Origin: Blasia pusilla
Taxonomy: Eukaryota; Marchantiophyta; Marchantiopsida; Blasiales
Length of the DNA stretch: 64,000 nt
Direction: 5' to 3'
Assembly: GCA_050084515.1 (NCBI GenBank)
Contig: CM114274.1
Span: 3,410,001 to 3,474,000 of the forward strand
This document shows, one piece after another, positions 47,701 to 61,169 of the stretch (the stretch's first letter is position 1; every line of letters starts with the position of its first letter). A model generated the notes under the pieces. It worked only from the letters and a program-made list of their open reading frames with translations, searched no databases and had not been told where the DNA came from. Made by a program: the position numbers and the translations under genes.

Positions 47701-50360
47701 TAAGGTCTCCCGTTGTCTTTTAGGCTGTAAAGTGCAGAGCACGGCTTTCAAATAGGTGTGCGACTCGCGTGTCGGCCCTAACTTCCTCTCCCGATCGCTA
47801 GTCAAGTTCGCCGGACATTGGTCGCCGCGTACTTTGCGGTGGGTATTAAGGGACGGTGCGCACGCACATAGTGAATGAGGGACTGCATCGGAGGACGAGA
47901 TTAATACGAACAAAATTCGAGACTTCTCTGAGAGATCTTTTCTTTCCTTTTCTTCCACCGACAAAAAGGCTTCACACGAAATTATTTTAAATAAATTTTC
48001 ATCGGAGTAAAAAGTGAATAAAATCATCCGTTGAATTATTTTAATATAGATTCTTCCTATTGGGAAAACTACAATACTGCACATAGTGTATCTACTATGG
48101 TTAGCTTTTAGAGGTCTAAAATATGGTGTTCGGATAGTACTAATCTAAATCGCACATTTGGCCCCTACTTAGTATTTTTCACTTCTTAATCATTTGGAAA
48201 AATTAGGTTACAGGAGAGGATTTTTATTTTTATTTTTACGAAGGGTTAAACATATGATATGTGTCTTAACCCCAAAAAGGCAAGTAGCACCCCTTTTTGA
48301 TAAATGGTGCACTATTGCACTTTAGAGGTGTGGTAGTTGTCATAGGGGGTCGCTTTGGGGTTGAAAGCAACCCGGTGACGACTGCTATTATTTTTTTTTC
48401 TACAAAAAGTCTACATTAAATGAAGTAGGGATCCGATTTATCAAATCAAACTATTTTTTTTAAATAGAGAAAATAAGCATAACCTCTCTCGACTCTTATT
48501 AACATGGGTCCCATCTCTCCCAATACTAAAACATAATAATTTCGCATATATATTTTTAAATCGGATAACAACGGTACACAATTTAAGACAAAAAGCCACA
48601 CATTAACCACTGGAAACTAATACCACCCGCTTCCTTTTCACAATTTTTACTTTTAGCCTCCCCTACATGACATGAAAGAGAACTCAAATGAAGAAAATTT
48701 TCGAAGAATTGGTTTTCTCCATGGCGAGAAATAAAAAATATTCCGATACAATACACTAGATTTTATGGACTCTACAAAAGACACATGATATTTGGACAAG
48801 AGAAAAAAAATTAGACACAAATGTAATAATACCAAGACATAAATAAATACTAACTTACTTAATTTGAATGGAAACCCGTCACGCAAGTGCCTTCGTGTTT
48901 TCTCCATGTTACCTCGTGGTAAAATGGTAGAAATGGGGGAATGAGGATCCTGTTACACAGTTACGCAGATCGTTTTGAGAGGTAGTTGACTAGTCTCCAA
49001 GTGGACCAGTTTGACCGCTAAATCATGCTTCTCCGAGTTTGGATTTTACCGGGAGGTCTTCCGAGGCAGGGGGCGGGCCCTACACCTTGCCGTCACGTTA
49101 CCGACTCCGTGGAACTTTGAGAACTATTTTCACACCATTTCATACAAGAGCATGGCGCTGGAGTAATGGCCAGGTTCGGGGAGTTTTCCCGTGGGATCCG
49201 GTAACAGTAATCCCGGTTTCTGAACCGGTTTCCAGATACGATATACAAAGAACCGGTTTCTGGTGGGCAGGGATTCTCAATTTTAACCGGTTAGCTTTAC
49301 TAGTAACCCTAGTTATGGCCCTCGCGTTCGGAGGAGTGACGAGTTCACTAGCTTTCTTAGTTCTTAAGGACTTTAATGGATAGCAAAGGATGCAAGAGGG
49401 AAAATCAAAACATAAATAGGAAGTTTCCTCGGGGAATTAGTTGTCCACTTTGAATCCACCAGTTTTACACATTTTGGATTCTTAAGTGGTTGATTATGTG
49501 GCTTTATTGGAGCTACTTATTCCAGTAATTGAATAGTATAGGGTCTACACTTTCAGATATACTGCATCTATATTAGCATCAGGGTCTCTGAGTTTTTTGG
49601 CGAGAACTGGTACTTTTCCGGTCCATACAAAACACATCTGCAAATCTTGAAGTTCTGCTAATCCCGGTTGGCAAATGAGCCCCTATAAATCTCATCAGTT
49701 TTTGGCCCGTAATTCAAAATCTGAATTGGTAATTTTCAATTACATCCGGCCAGCTCAACACGTAACCCGGTTCTCCTCGGACATTGATTAGCACATCTCA
49801 AGCCAATGATGGGAGAAATTGGGAGTAATCGTAGTGAGTTAAAATCCTAAATATTGGTGTCGTTTAAAACTAGTACAAAAAATTGGCAGGAAATGGGTAG
49901 TTTCTTTGTATAGGGTATAGGTGAAACCAGTTGAAACCCAATTTACTATGAAATCTGGCAATGTACCGGTTCTCGTGGTAAAACTCCAAAGACCCTATCT
50001 CATTCTTTGATAAGGCACTTGAAATGCACCTGAACGTCCTCTCCAACATCTAGGATCACTAATGTTGAATGAGTGTTGATAGAAAGTTGGACTCCTCTTC
50101 ATACTCTTGATTTTTTCCCTCCACGAAAAATGAATTATTTTCACCCTAAAAAATTAATTGAAAATTTGTTGGTTTGGGAAGTTATCACTAGTTAATGCCC
50201 TACACTAGAGATTCCTATCCCACTAAAATTCAAAGTCTGAAACAATGACATACCCTATAGTTCCCCAAGTCGAAAATAAACCAACCTCCCAACTCAAAAA
50301 CCCCACTACTCATCGTCTCTCCTATGGGATGTCCTTAGGAAATCATACACTTGAGCCCCG
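47701..50360. other. unassigned spacer with dispersed repeat copy 2
   Basis: A 114-codon frame (49039-49383) ends in a hydrophobic helix-like segment (LALLVTLVMALAFGG) but has no recognised family. ACCGGTTTC recurs three times at about 49220-49262. 49605-49795 repeats 26640-26850. Confidence 0.35.
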
Positions 50361-50367
50361 TAAAAGG

Positions 50368-50739
50368 CTATGCGTATCTTTTTCGGGAGGTTGGTAAAAA
50401 ACCAACCTCCCAAACAAGATTCAGCCTCCCTTTCTTTTCACACTTATCATAGCCTTGATCACAAATTATTTTTTTTGCTGGAGGCGGATGATCCCTTAAA
50501 TATTTTTTAATCTTTATCGGCTCTCTGGTTACTTCATCTCCCAACATGTATTTTACTAAACTTTCCACCGCATCTGAAACGTGTTGCCCACTCCCATCTG
50601 ATTTAACTTTAAATATTGGAGGGCCAAAGTGGTGCCTCATTATTCTCCACCACTGGGGTTTCATTCCTTTCCTTTTGTAGCCGGGAGAATTGGCCCTCAA
50701 TAACTCTCCCCCTGCAACCCTAACCACGGATGAAGTCAT
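50368..50739 (-). CDS. hypothetical 123-codon open frame
   Basis: The basic protein has motifs such as KPQWWRIMRHHFGPPIFKVK and a CDQGYDKCEKKGRL segment with two cysteines. Length and residue balance are coding-like, but there is no recognised family, neighbour or leader. It may be an exon or transposon fragment. Nothing in the flanks supports expression. Confidence 0.25.
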   Translation of the reverse strand: MTSSVVRVAGGELLRANSPGYKRKGMKPQWWRIMRHHFGPPIFKVKSDGSGQHVSDAVESLVKYMLGDEVTREPIKIKKYLRDHPPPAKKIICDQGYDKCEKKGRLNLVWEVGFLPTSRKRYA

Positions 50740-52215
50740 TTTTAACCCGAGCGTGACGAGGTACTATGACTTACTCCTCACGCTGAGGATCCACATAACG
50801 GAAAAGGGGCGAAATGACCACCTAGTCCGGACTCCGGACTATAGTCACTATACGGAGTCTGGACTATATGACCTGGGACCTGGGTTAGAGTAGGACTCCA
50901 TGGGGACACGGGCTTAGTGACGCCGCCACTTGTGCATGTCCACTGGGTATGGACGATGTGGCTAGGGGCGGGTCAGGGTAGGACCCACCCCGGTTGTAGG
51001 GGGACGAAGGTCCCCGAAAGAGAAGAGTTCAAGAGTCGTAGACAAACGGATCGCTTATGGAAGGGATTTTGGGATCAGGGAGGAGGATCTGCCTAGAAGA
51101 TAAGAAATTCCGTTGTCCTTGCCTAGGGAAGGACAAGCTGGTACATACATACATACAAATCCTCCGAGCGTCGTCCTCGCATGGACGACTCATCCATCAT
51201 GGAGTGGCAGGTTTGCGTCAGGTCCGACTGCCCAGCGGCACTGACTGCCAAGTAAGTACCGTCCGTCTGAGCGCCATCCATAGCAGCGCTACGTGACTGC
51301 AGTCATCCAGGAGAATGCGAACACGGCTTAACTGGGTAGTTCCCACCGGAGGGACGACCTCGATTGAAGGAACGGACGGCGATCGATGAAAGTCAGTCAG
51401 TAGGTAGGTACTTGTTGCTTCGCACTGGAAGGGGGGAGGGGGGTACTGCAAAAGGAGCAGGTTAAAGGGAGGCCAAACGAGGGCCCGCTTTATCGGAAAC
51501 ACCGATAAAAGTACAGCATATCACGGGCCCTCCTGCCATTTCAATTCTCGTCCAAAAGACGAGGCACATGTGGGTCCGGGGAGTTTTATATTTCGCCCAT
51601 AATATATTATGAAGACGGTATTTTTTTTCCAACTCCAGGGCTACTGGAGATAAAAAGAAAACTAATGCAAGCCTTAGGTGAGTTTATGTTCTCTCTCATG
51701 ATTAATTTTCACATCTTTGAATTGCTTTTTAAATATAATTTGAGTTTTCGATTGGGGAACGATCTCATTGGCTGAGAACACGGAATGTTATTTGAAATTT
51801 AATTTTCATACAATCCTCCTATTTTATGTAGCTTTTCTAAAATAGGGAAATTTTTTTAATTAAAAATCAAAGTGTAATCATAAAAAATGTGATCCGAAGA
51901 CACATGTTTAACCAATATTGGCTTAGAGAGTCAAGTGTCAAAAGGAGAGGTATTCGAAAATCAAGAGGACATTCTCTAATAAAATAATAATAATAATAAT
52001 AATATAGATGTTGTTTCGTCTTCAAAAAAGGGCCGAGGCCAACTTCATGTAGTCCTACATTTATTGATTAGATTTTTAGCTTCTTTATTTGGGATAGATA
52101 TTTGATCAATATTCAATTATTTCACTCTCATAGAATGTCCGTTTAAAATAAGTAGTTACATTTATTCCTATTTAATTCTAGTATGCCAGTTTTAGTGGAT
52201 CCTCCATAAATTCAA
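50740..52215. other. unassigned spacer
   Basis: Near 50823-50868 GTCCGGACTCCGGACTATAG and TATACGGAGTCTGGAC form an imperfect hairpin. A (CATA)3 tract is near 51144 and an (AATA/ATA) tract near 51978. No gene seen. Confidence 0.35.
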
Positions 52216-52219
52216 GAAC

Positions 52220-53850
52220 CTTGTAATATCTAAAACTACAACTTGGCTTGTATCCACATGCATGAGCTGAAAGGGAGATGAGATACGATAAGGTGACAAT
52301 TTGGTTTTCGGAGAAAGGGAAGTATCCCAATTGAATTATAGGAACTAGAGGTTGAGTTTGGGTAAGTTCTTTGTAGTATGATAGATGACTTTCTATTTGT
52401 AGAAAGTGATCCCTCGCCCATTATTGGAGGTTTAGGGTCAAGAACTTGATCTTCGTGCACAAATCATTGGGGAGAGGGCTCGGGAAGAGAGAGGGTATAC
52501 CTTAAGAAAAGAGACCTCATGAGCTCATTCTCTCTTTGTTGAACCTTCTTTACATGAGGTGGAAAAGCTATGGTTGTGCTTTCCTTATGACTAAATGTCC
52601 ATGGGGTTACTCTTAGGATCACAAGCTTCTTGATTTTTTTGTTTTCTTGGAGAGTTTTGTGTAGTAACAATGCGCATAGAAACATTGCCAAAATTTTCAT
52701 AGGAGATTGATTTTGAGAGCGGAATCGACAAGGAAGGGCTTTAGAGAGCATATATCAATGTTTTGTTTTCTTGATTTTCATAGGTCTGGAGTTTTGCAAA
52801 AGAACTGACCATCAAGGCTCAAGATTTCATTGAATTTGGGAGATTAGATTGATTTCTTGGAGATTGGATGTTGTTGGCATCCATGCACGATAAGCAATGG
52901 GAGGAACGAGTGCATCGATACCTATTTTCTATGCTCATAAGGATCCTATTCCAAGGATGTTTTTGCATCCCATCATTTTGTGCCTCTGATTTTATGATAT
53001 TAAAAGGCACACCCGTCGAGGTGTTTGGATTGTCTACCACGTTACATCATTACATGAGGGTGGGGTTAACATTTACGCCTCAAATTTGAAGGTAGTTGTG
53101 GAGGAGTTACTAGACTGGCTATTGGAGCCTTTACTCAAGATATCCACCACTAATTCATGGCCAGTTGCGGTTCCTAGATTGGCGAAGTGGCTAGATAGAT
53201 CCACCATGATTTCACTCGGAGTGATATTTTTGGATAATTGAGGTGAAAATTTTCACTTAGTTACTCCAAGATATAGAGTTTATTGTTTGTAATATGTCCT
53301 GTTGGATTCAGGTTCGCAACCCTTGATATTAAGGGAAGCGATTTGAACGGGTTTGGGCCTAACTCTAGCTGATGTTGAGAGATATCTATTCCACATTCAG
53401 ACACCATTCAATGAAGATTGTATGATGTAGTTTATCACCTAATATGAGATAGCGATAAGGCTTAAGACAAAGTATCTAATCGATGAGTCCATGGACCATG
53501 GTGCAAGCTTAAGCCAAGTCTATAGTGACTGATGTCAAGTCCTTCTATATCTTATTTAGTGGAGCAAGGTTATACTCAATGGGATTTACCTTGGATTTTA
53601 TTGGTAGTGAGATCAAGATTCAAGTGACGACTAGGAGCGATGGCAAAACTATCAACATTCAACATCGCCATCACATGACTAAGGGATTTGATGGAGGGTC
53701 ATCTCCATGCATAGGACATAACTAAGGTTGATACTTCCAAGTAGATGAGTGTTATGATGATCATACTAGTTCGTGGAGGAGAGTTTCAACTATGGGGTTC
53801 GCTTGAGGAGCTTTGACAGAGTGCCAATAACACCAATTTCGACATTCGTG
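52220..53850 (+). mobile_element. old relic of the methyltransferase gypsy family (LTR piece plus protease region)
   Basis: 52440-52580 keeps LTR landmarks (GGGAAGAGAGAGGGTATACC, CATGAGCTCATTCTCTCTTT, GTTGAACC). 52860-53830 follows the gag/protease part of element 1: GTGTTTGGATTGTCTACCAC, CTGTTGGATTCAGGTTCGCA (protease LLDSGSQPL), then GTGGAGCAAGGTTATACTCA. It stops before the methyltransferase. More diverged than elements 1 and 2. Confidence 0.75.
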
Positions 53851-54409
53851 GTGAATTAAAACATTTATGGGTTTTCAACTTTCTTGAAGTCATGCTTACA
53901 AGTAAAATAATGACTTAAGTCCATTTAAATATGACCATATATTCAAGTTCTTTTGCAACCAATCAAGTCTCTTTTAGTCTGCAATAATCTATATAGTATG
54001 ATCTTGAAGTTAAAACGTTAAAAATGATGTTGATAGTGTTTATTTTGTTCATTTCTTTCCACATCTTGGGAGAGCGAAGGCTAGCGTGTGATGTGGTTAA
54101 AGCCGTCGTACACCCGTCAGAGTAATATTTTAAACTAATTTATTTCGTGGCTTCACAGTAAAGGAGGTGGCGGACGATTGAATGTGGACTTTGCCAAGGT
54201 TCGTGCGTTCGTCAGCCAAATTGGAGCTTAAGACCCAATTCCAAAGCATTCTCAAGTAAAGAAAAAAAATAATCTTGGCCTCATGGACCCTCAGCCCCAA
54301 CCCCACTTCTCCCCAGCCGGCAAGAATCTGTAAAGTCATGTTGGTGGTAGACCTCCTACTTCTCGCTGAAGGAGCTGTTTGGGCTTTGGAATACATCCTA
54401 TCGATATTT

Positions 54410-56344
54410 CTACGGCATTTGGAACTACTGTTCCACTGGAAGGTTATTGAATGGTGTTTGGAACTCTAGTTCCAAATGAACTCGGAAGTATTTGGTTTCT
54501 ATCGGTCGAGATAGCCCTGAAGTTGACAGCGCAATGTGCTCGGCCCTCGAGAAGCTCCCACCGAGTGCCAAGAGAAAGCAATTGGAACTCTAGTTCCAAA
54601 TGAGCTCGGAACTACATTTGTTACCGACCCATTGGGATCTTGGGAGCATGCCGTTCGAAACTATAGTTCCAACAGAGGATGGGGATTTCCCTTTGTCGGA
54701 CGCCTTCTACCGTCAAAATTGGATCTTAGGATCCAATTTGACTCAGACTAAGTTTGGCTACAAATGACGTTCAGCGGTCGCGACAATTTAGGAAACAATC
54801 ACAACTAGGATTTCGTTTCTACACTTGTTGCCGACCTATTGGGATGTAAGGAGCAAGTCATTCATACCCATAGTTCCAATTGAAAATTGTGGTTAAATAT
54901 TACGAGACGCCTTTTGGTGCAGGAATTGGATCTTCGGTTCTAATTGGACAACCAGAACTTACGTTGCGATTCTACATTTGTTTCCAATCTATTGGGATGC
55001 AAGGAGCAAGCAATTCAGAACTACAGTTCCAATCGAGGATGGAGATTTCCCTTTACCGGACTTAGACTAAGTTTGGCTCCAAATGACCTTCAGCGGGCAC
55101 GACAATATGGGACACAATCAGAACTAAGGTTCTGATTCTCTAATGTCCGCCGACCTATTGGGATGTAAGTAGCATGTCATTCGGAACTACAATTCCAATT
55201 GAGGATGGGAATTTTCCTTTACCGGACGCCTTCTGCGGCTGGAATTGGATCTCAGGATCCAATTGGACTCCGACTAAGTTTGGCTTCAAATTACCTTCAG
55301 CGGGCTCAGCAGTCTGGGACAGAATCAGAACTAAGGTTTCGATTCCCCACTTGTTACCGACCTATTGGGATGCAAGGAGCAGTCAATTCGGAACTACATT
55401 TCCAATGGAGGATGGGGATTTTCCTTTACCAGACACCTTGTGCGGCCAGAATTGGATCTTAGGATCCAGTTGGACTCCGACTAAGTTTGGCTCCAAATGA
55501 CCTTCAGCGGGCGTGGCATTCTCGGACACAATCAGAACTAAGGTTTCGATTCTCCAATGTCCGCCACCCTATAAGGAGGGTAAGGAGCAGACCATTGGTA
55601 ACTACAGTTCCAATCAAGGATAGGGATTTCCCTTTATCGGACGCCTTCTAGGGCCGAAATTGGACTCCGACTTAGTTTGGCTCCAAATAACCTTCACCGG
55701 CGCGGCAGTCTGGGACACAATCAAAACTAATGTTTCGATTCTACACTTGTTGCCGACCTGTTGGGATACAAGGAGCAGGCCATTTGGAACTACAATTCCA
55801 ATCGAGGATGCGGATTTTCCTTTACCGACGCCTTCTACAGCCAGAATTTTATCTTAGGATCCAATTGGACTAAGTCCAAGTTTGGCTCCAAATGACTTTC
55901 AACGGGCGTGGCAGTTTGGGATACAATCAGAACTAAGGTTCTGATTCTACACTTATTGCCGACCTATTGGGATGCAAGGAGCAAGCCATTCGCAACTACT
56001 ATTCCAATTGAGGATGGGGATTTCTCTTTGTCAGGCGCCTTTGGCGGCCGAAATTGGATCTTAGAATCCAATTGGGCTGAGTCCAAGTTTAGCTCCAAAT
56101 GACTTTCAGCAAGCGCGGCAGTTTGGGACATAATGAGAACTAAGGTTTCGATTCTACACTTGTTATCGACCTATTGGTATACAAGGAGCAGGTCGTTCGA
56201 AACTACAATTCCAATCGAGGATGGGGATTTTCCTATATCGGGCGCCTTCTACGGCCGAAATTGGATCTTAGGATCCAATTGGACTGAGTCCAAGTTTGGC
56301 TCTAAATGACTTTCAACGGACGCGGCAGTTTGGGACACAATCAC
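54410..56344 (+). repeat. ~205-bp satellite array (left part)
   Basis: About eight units. Each carries a GGAACTACAGTTCCAATCGA-type motif (54588, 54657, 55018, 55182, 55389, 55598, 55787, 55994, 56200), GGATGGGGATTTCCCTTTAC, GGATCTTAGGATCCAATTGG, AAGTTTGGCTCCAAATGACC, a GGGACACAATCAGAACTAAG block and CCGACCTATTGGGATGCAAG. Short frames across it are repeat artefacts. The array resumes at 61483. Confidence 0.9.
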
Positions 56345-56655
56345 TATTGAAGATTGAGTATAGTCAAGCTCATGAGACACCTGAATTGCTACATTTGGTA
56401 CTCACATGAAGTAGGGAAGCTTAATCTTGGTTAGTCAGTTAAGCACAATTATCTTAACTAGGGTTAGTTAATCAAAGTTAGTCTAACGCGAGACTATGGT
56501 TAAGGATAGGATTAGGGTTGCTTGTACATATCCTATATAATTGAGAAGAGGACCAGCCTCCACTCATTCTCTCATTGCAAATTTCGTTCTCCATGGTGGT
56601 GTGTGTGTGTGAGAGCCGTTTTCCACCAGTTATGCTTGTTTAGCAATTTTCCACA
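56345..56655 (+). repeat. 5' LTR of the copia element
   Basis: 311 bp. Contains TATATAATTGAGAAGAGGAC, a plausible TATA-box region, near 56534, and ends TTTTCCACA. Confidence 0.9.
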
Positions 56656-57239
56656 TGATATCACGAGCAATAGGAGAACATCACTTGAAATTCTTGGTAT
56701 TTGAAGAGAGAAGAGAGGCAAGAGAAGGCACAATTTCAGTTTGAGAGAAGGAAATTTTATTCAGAGCTCAGTGGGTGCAGATTTCAAGTGGAGCTTTGTC
56801 GGTGATAAAACTTTGGAGATATTTTTGAGGGCTTTCCCGATCGATTCAGCCGTCTGGGTCCGCTTCAGTTAGAATGACGCCAAAGGGTAGCTCTAGTAGT
56901 CTTGTAGAGCTCGTTAAGAGCTTTCCCACGCATCCAAAATCGCTCAATTTTGACATTGTGAGCTCCTACAATAGCAATTTCAGTGTAGGAAAGTGCAATT
57001 AGTAAAGAAAAGTTGTGCAACTTGCTTCCTATAGGCCAATTTCGACTAGTTCTTTCATACAGTTGATCAATTTTGGAAAATTTCATGTCGATTACTGTGT
57101 AGGAGTGGTCTATGCTTCAATTGGAGCAGTAAAAAGCGTGAAGGTGACTCAAGAGACTTGAATGTTTGCGCTTGGAACAAACGCGCAAGGCAAGTAATCC
57201 ACTACATTTCAATAACCATCAGTTCGCCAATGATAGGTC

Positions 57240-57900
57240 ACATACAAGATGTTGATAGTCCGAAGGAGGCCTGGGATGTATTGGAAAAGTTGTTCTAGAC
57301 ATCTACAAAGGCCAGAAAGCTTCAATTGAAACAGCAATTGAACGAAGGGAGGAAAGGATCGCAGAACATCAATGATTATATTTTGAGTATCAGACATATT
57401 GTTGATCAGTTGAATAGCATTGGAGTGACAGTAGAAGATGATGATCTGATTTTATTCACTCTTCAAGGCCTTCCAAAGGATTACAAGTCCTTTGAGACCT
57501 CTATCTCTGTGAGAGAGAAGTATCCAACCTTTCAAGAGTTAGTTCCTCTGTTGATCAGTGAAGAGATGCGCCTAGTAGGTAGCAGTAGCTCGTCTAGTCT
57601 CCAAGAGAGTGCGCTAGTTGCAGGTTATGGATCAAACAAAGGCAGGGGTCGTGGCAGAAACTTCCGTGGTCGTGGTGGATATCAAGCATATGGAGGAAGA
57701 GGCACTCAATATGGCGTCACTCAATCAACTACGAACCACTACCAGACACAATCACAAGGTGGTCATGGTGAAAATCGTTGGGGTCGAGGTCAGCAGTAGA
57801 GGGTCCCTGGATCTTGCCATTACTGTGGGATAAAGGGTCGCTTTGCAAAGTTTTGCTTCAAGAAGAAGGCAGATATAAGAACAGGAGCCTTACAACAATA
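57240..57900 (+). pseudogene. copia gag
   Basis: 157 codons open from 57326 with QNINDYILSIRHIVDQLNSI and VLFTLQGLP-type residues (written LILFTLQGLPKDYKSFE), the UBN2-type gag of plant copia elements, then a Gly/Arg-rich linker. The zinc knuckle is CHYCGIKGRFAKFC, where Arg/Phe replaces the expected His, with a stop just before it. Confidence 0.8.
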
Positions 57901-57914
57901 AAAATATGTGGAGC

Positions 57915-58435
57915 AACAACACCAAGAGCAGTACCAACAACAACAACATTCACAAATGGAGCATCTCTTGGTCATGACTCATCATTTGGGAACAATGGTC
58001 AAGAAAGACTCGATAATATATTGGTACATTGACTCTAGTGCATCAAATCACATAACCTCGCAAGCTAAATGGTTCAGTAGTTTGGAGTCGGTGAAAGATC
58101 CTGGAATTGTGCTCACAGGAGATGACACTCAACATCATATCACGCATACCAGTAAAGTTCCAATAGCATCAGATGGTCTTTGTGCTCTTGGAAATGTTCT
58201 CTATGTTCGTACCATTGCAAGAAATCTGATCTCTATAGGACAAATAATAGAAGAGGGTTATCAAGTGAAGTTTAACGTAAATGGTTATTTCATTGAAACA
58301 ATGGATGACTAGACTACGATAGCCAAAGGAACTAGATCTGGCAGAATGTTCAAATTAGATGTTTCTATGCCAGAGATTCAAACAGAAATTAATGGTCAAA
58401 TCGGCCAACAAGTCACAGATCTAAATGTGTGACAT
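57915..58435 (+). pseudogene. copia protease
   Basis: WYIDSSASNHIT at about 58022-58057 is the copia protease loop; D-S-S-A replaces the common D-S-G-A. It continues through GIVLTGDDTQHHI and LYVRTIARNLISIGQ, and a stop follows at 58312. Confidence 0.8.
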
Positions 58436-59300
58436 AAAAGAATTGGATATATGAATCTTCAAAGATTATAGAGTCTTTCATCATCTAAGATAGTAATAGG
58501 ACTCCCTAAATTAGCGAGTCTTGCTACGTTAGACGTATGTTTTGCTTTCCAATTTGGAAACCAAGCTAGATTTCCTTTTCCAAAGCAAGGTAGAAGAGCA
58601 TCCAAGATATTGGAGTTGATCCACAGTGATGTGTGGACAACATCATAACATAGCCTTAATGGTTGCCAGTACTTTGTTTCATTTATTGATGACTTCTCTA
58701 GGTATATATGGGTATACTTTCTGAAAGCCAAGTTAGAGATATTCTCAATGTTCCAAATATTCATAGTTCTAGTAGAGAAACAAACTGGACAACTCATTCT
58801 GAAATTGCGTTGTGATGGAGGAGGAGAGTATCTTTCAACAGAGTTTGATGACTATTTACGTCAGAATGACATCCAACATCAAGTCACTTGCCGTTACACT
58901 CCACAACAAAATGGAGTGACTACGAGAAAGAATTGACATATTCCTGAAGCGGCACGAGCTATGCTGAATGAGAAGAACATGCCAAAGGTGTATTGGGCAG
59001 AGGCTGTAGCATGTGCAATCTTCTTAATCAACCGAACTCCAACATAACAAGTTCATGATAAAACTCCATTTGAAGTCTTCACAAGAAGTAAACCTAAGTT
59101 TTCCTTCTTCAAAGTATTTAGCTGTATTTGTTATGCTCATGTTCCTTCTGAGAGACGTAAAAAATTAGACCCCAAGTCTGAAAAGATGTATCTTCATTGG
59201 CTATGCTGATGGAACTAAGGGGTATAAGTGCTACATTCCATACTCTAGGCAGCTTATTATTAGTCAGGATGTTTTCTTTGATGAGCTAAAGTCATAATAT
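58436..59300 (+). pseudogene. copia integrase
   Basis: ELIHSDVWTTS, FIDDFSRYIWVYFLKAK, LRCDGGGEYLSTEFDDYLRQ and YTPQQNGV mark the catalytic core. PKVYWAEAVACAIFLINRTP is the usual downstream segment. Several stops occur, among them TAA 58646-58648, TGA 58934-58936 and TAA 59045-59047. Confidence 0.85.
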
Positions 59301-59498
59301 GCTCCATCTGAGCCTATTCCACCTCTAAACTTGTCTGGTGAGGGGGAGAATGTGATTGTAAACCAACAGATATTGTCTTCAACTTCCCCTAGTACCAGTA
59401 CAGGATTAGGAGAGGTCTTGGATTCATCAGTTAAATCTATGAGTCCATGGATGGGAAAAGTACGTATTTAGTGTGTTGACACTAGTTAGAGCTCGAGT

Positions 59499-60565
59499 TT
59501 GGTGTTAGAGGCATCTACCTGTAAACAAAAACTTCGTAGATCGAGTAGAGTTACACATCCAATTCATGGATTCATAAATGAAGGTTTCCTTGCGACAAAT
59601 CATGCATATATGATGACTATCCTTCAAGAGCAGGAGCCGAGTTATTTTGAAGAAGCTGCAAGTAAAGTCAAACGGATTGAAACTATGGAGGAAGAGCTTG
59701 CTGCATTAAGACATCAACAAATATGGGAGTTGGTTGATATACCTTCCGGTAAGGAAGCTTTTGGTTGCAAATGGGTTTATAAAATCAAGCGCAATCAAGA
59801 TGGTACAATAAACAGATACAAAGCGAGATTGGTGGCTAAGGGCTATGCACAATAATATAGCATCGATTATGAGGAAACATTTAGCCCTGTTGCAAAGATG
59901 GCGACTACGAGAATAATGGTTGCACTTATAGTAAGTAAGAAGTGGAGATTAATTCACATGGATGTCAAGAATACCTTATTGAATGGAGATCTATACGAGG
60001 AGGTATATATGACTCAATCATCAGGATACGAGCATCTCAAGTTTCCATTCCCCGTATGCACGTTGAAGAAAGCTCTATACGGGCTTAAACAAGCTCCAAG
60101 AGAGGCAAGATTACATACGTCCTACAAGAGTTGGGTTTTAGGGTATGTGATTTTGACTCCTCGTTATATGTCTTGAGAGGACAAGATCATAGAGTTCTCA
60201 TTGTGTTGTATGTTGACGATCTCTTGATTACAAGGAGTACTAAGGAAATGATACAACAAGTCAAGCTTAAGTTCTAAGCAGAATTTGATATGAAGGACTT
60301 GGGAGAACTCAAGTACTTCCTTGGTATTGAGTTTATCAAGGTTGGAGAGAGCATGTGGTTACTACAACGACAATATGCTCTTCATATGCTTTCAAAATAT
60401 GGTATGACGGCTTGCAAGCCAATCTCTACACCGTTGGACCAGAGCATGAAGCTAAGAGTGGATGAAGGAAAGTTGCTTGCAAATTTTAATATGTACAAGC
60501 GCATGGTTGGAAGTTTAATCTATCTCACTATAACCAGACCAGATTTGAGCTATGTTGTTGCCTAG
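59499..60565 (+). pseudogene. copia reverse transcriptase
   Basis: AFGCKWVYKIKRNQDGTINR, YKARLVAKGYAQ, YEETFSPVAKM, HMDVKNTLLNGDLYEEVYM, LKKALYGLKQAPR and LYVDDLLITRS give the full set of copia RT blocks. Stops at 59853 (TAA) and 60174, with a frameshift around 60100-60180. Confidence 0.88.
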
Positions 60566-61140
60566 TGAGCCAATTTTTGCAAGCACCTCGAAAACCTTAC
60601 CTTGATGTTGTGAGGAGGATTATGTGGTATGTGAAATTCTCTATTCAATTCGGGATTCAATTTGAACCTTCTTTGAGTTTTCAATTAGAGGGATTCACAG
60701 ATGCTGATTGGGAAGGAAGCGTGTCTGATCGACACTCCACATCTGGTTATTCATTTAATTCGGGAAGCGTAGCTATAAGTTGGGCTTCAAAAAAGCAACC
60801 TATAGTTGCTTTATCTTCAACAGAGGCTATGTATAGAGGAGCAACCAATGCAGCATGTGAGGCGGTGTGGCTTCATCAATTACTTGTTGAGATTGGTGTA
60901 AGTAACTTAGGACCTAGTGTAATATATGTAGACAATATTAGTAGCATCAAGCTTGCTAATAACCCTGTGTTTCATGCTCGTACAAAGCATGTTGAGGTGC
61001 ACTATCATTTTATCAGAGAGAAAGTGCTTGCAGGAGAAATTGATCTTGTGTATATAAGTACAGATTAGCAAATTGCTGACATCTTTACAAAGGTATTGTC
61101 TAGAGATAAGTTTGAGATGTTTAGAAAGGATTTAGGCGTT
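60565..61140 (+). pseudogene. copia RNase H
   Basis: GFTDADWEGSVSDRHSTSGY, ISWASKKQPIVALSSTEAMY, VDNISSIKLANNPVFHARTK and IADIFTK. 167 open codons, the best preserved part of the element. One stop at 61066, then the frame continues to the purine tract. Confidence 0.88.
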
Positions 61141-61169
61141 AGAGATATCGATATGAGCTTGAGGGGGAG

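Noticed and set aside
48905-48975. Possible tRNA gene suggested by a CCTCGTGGTAAAATGG-like stretch
   Set aside because: No acceptor pairing, no T-loop GGTTCGA-type motif and no anticodon stem could be placed.
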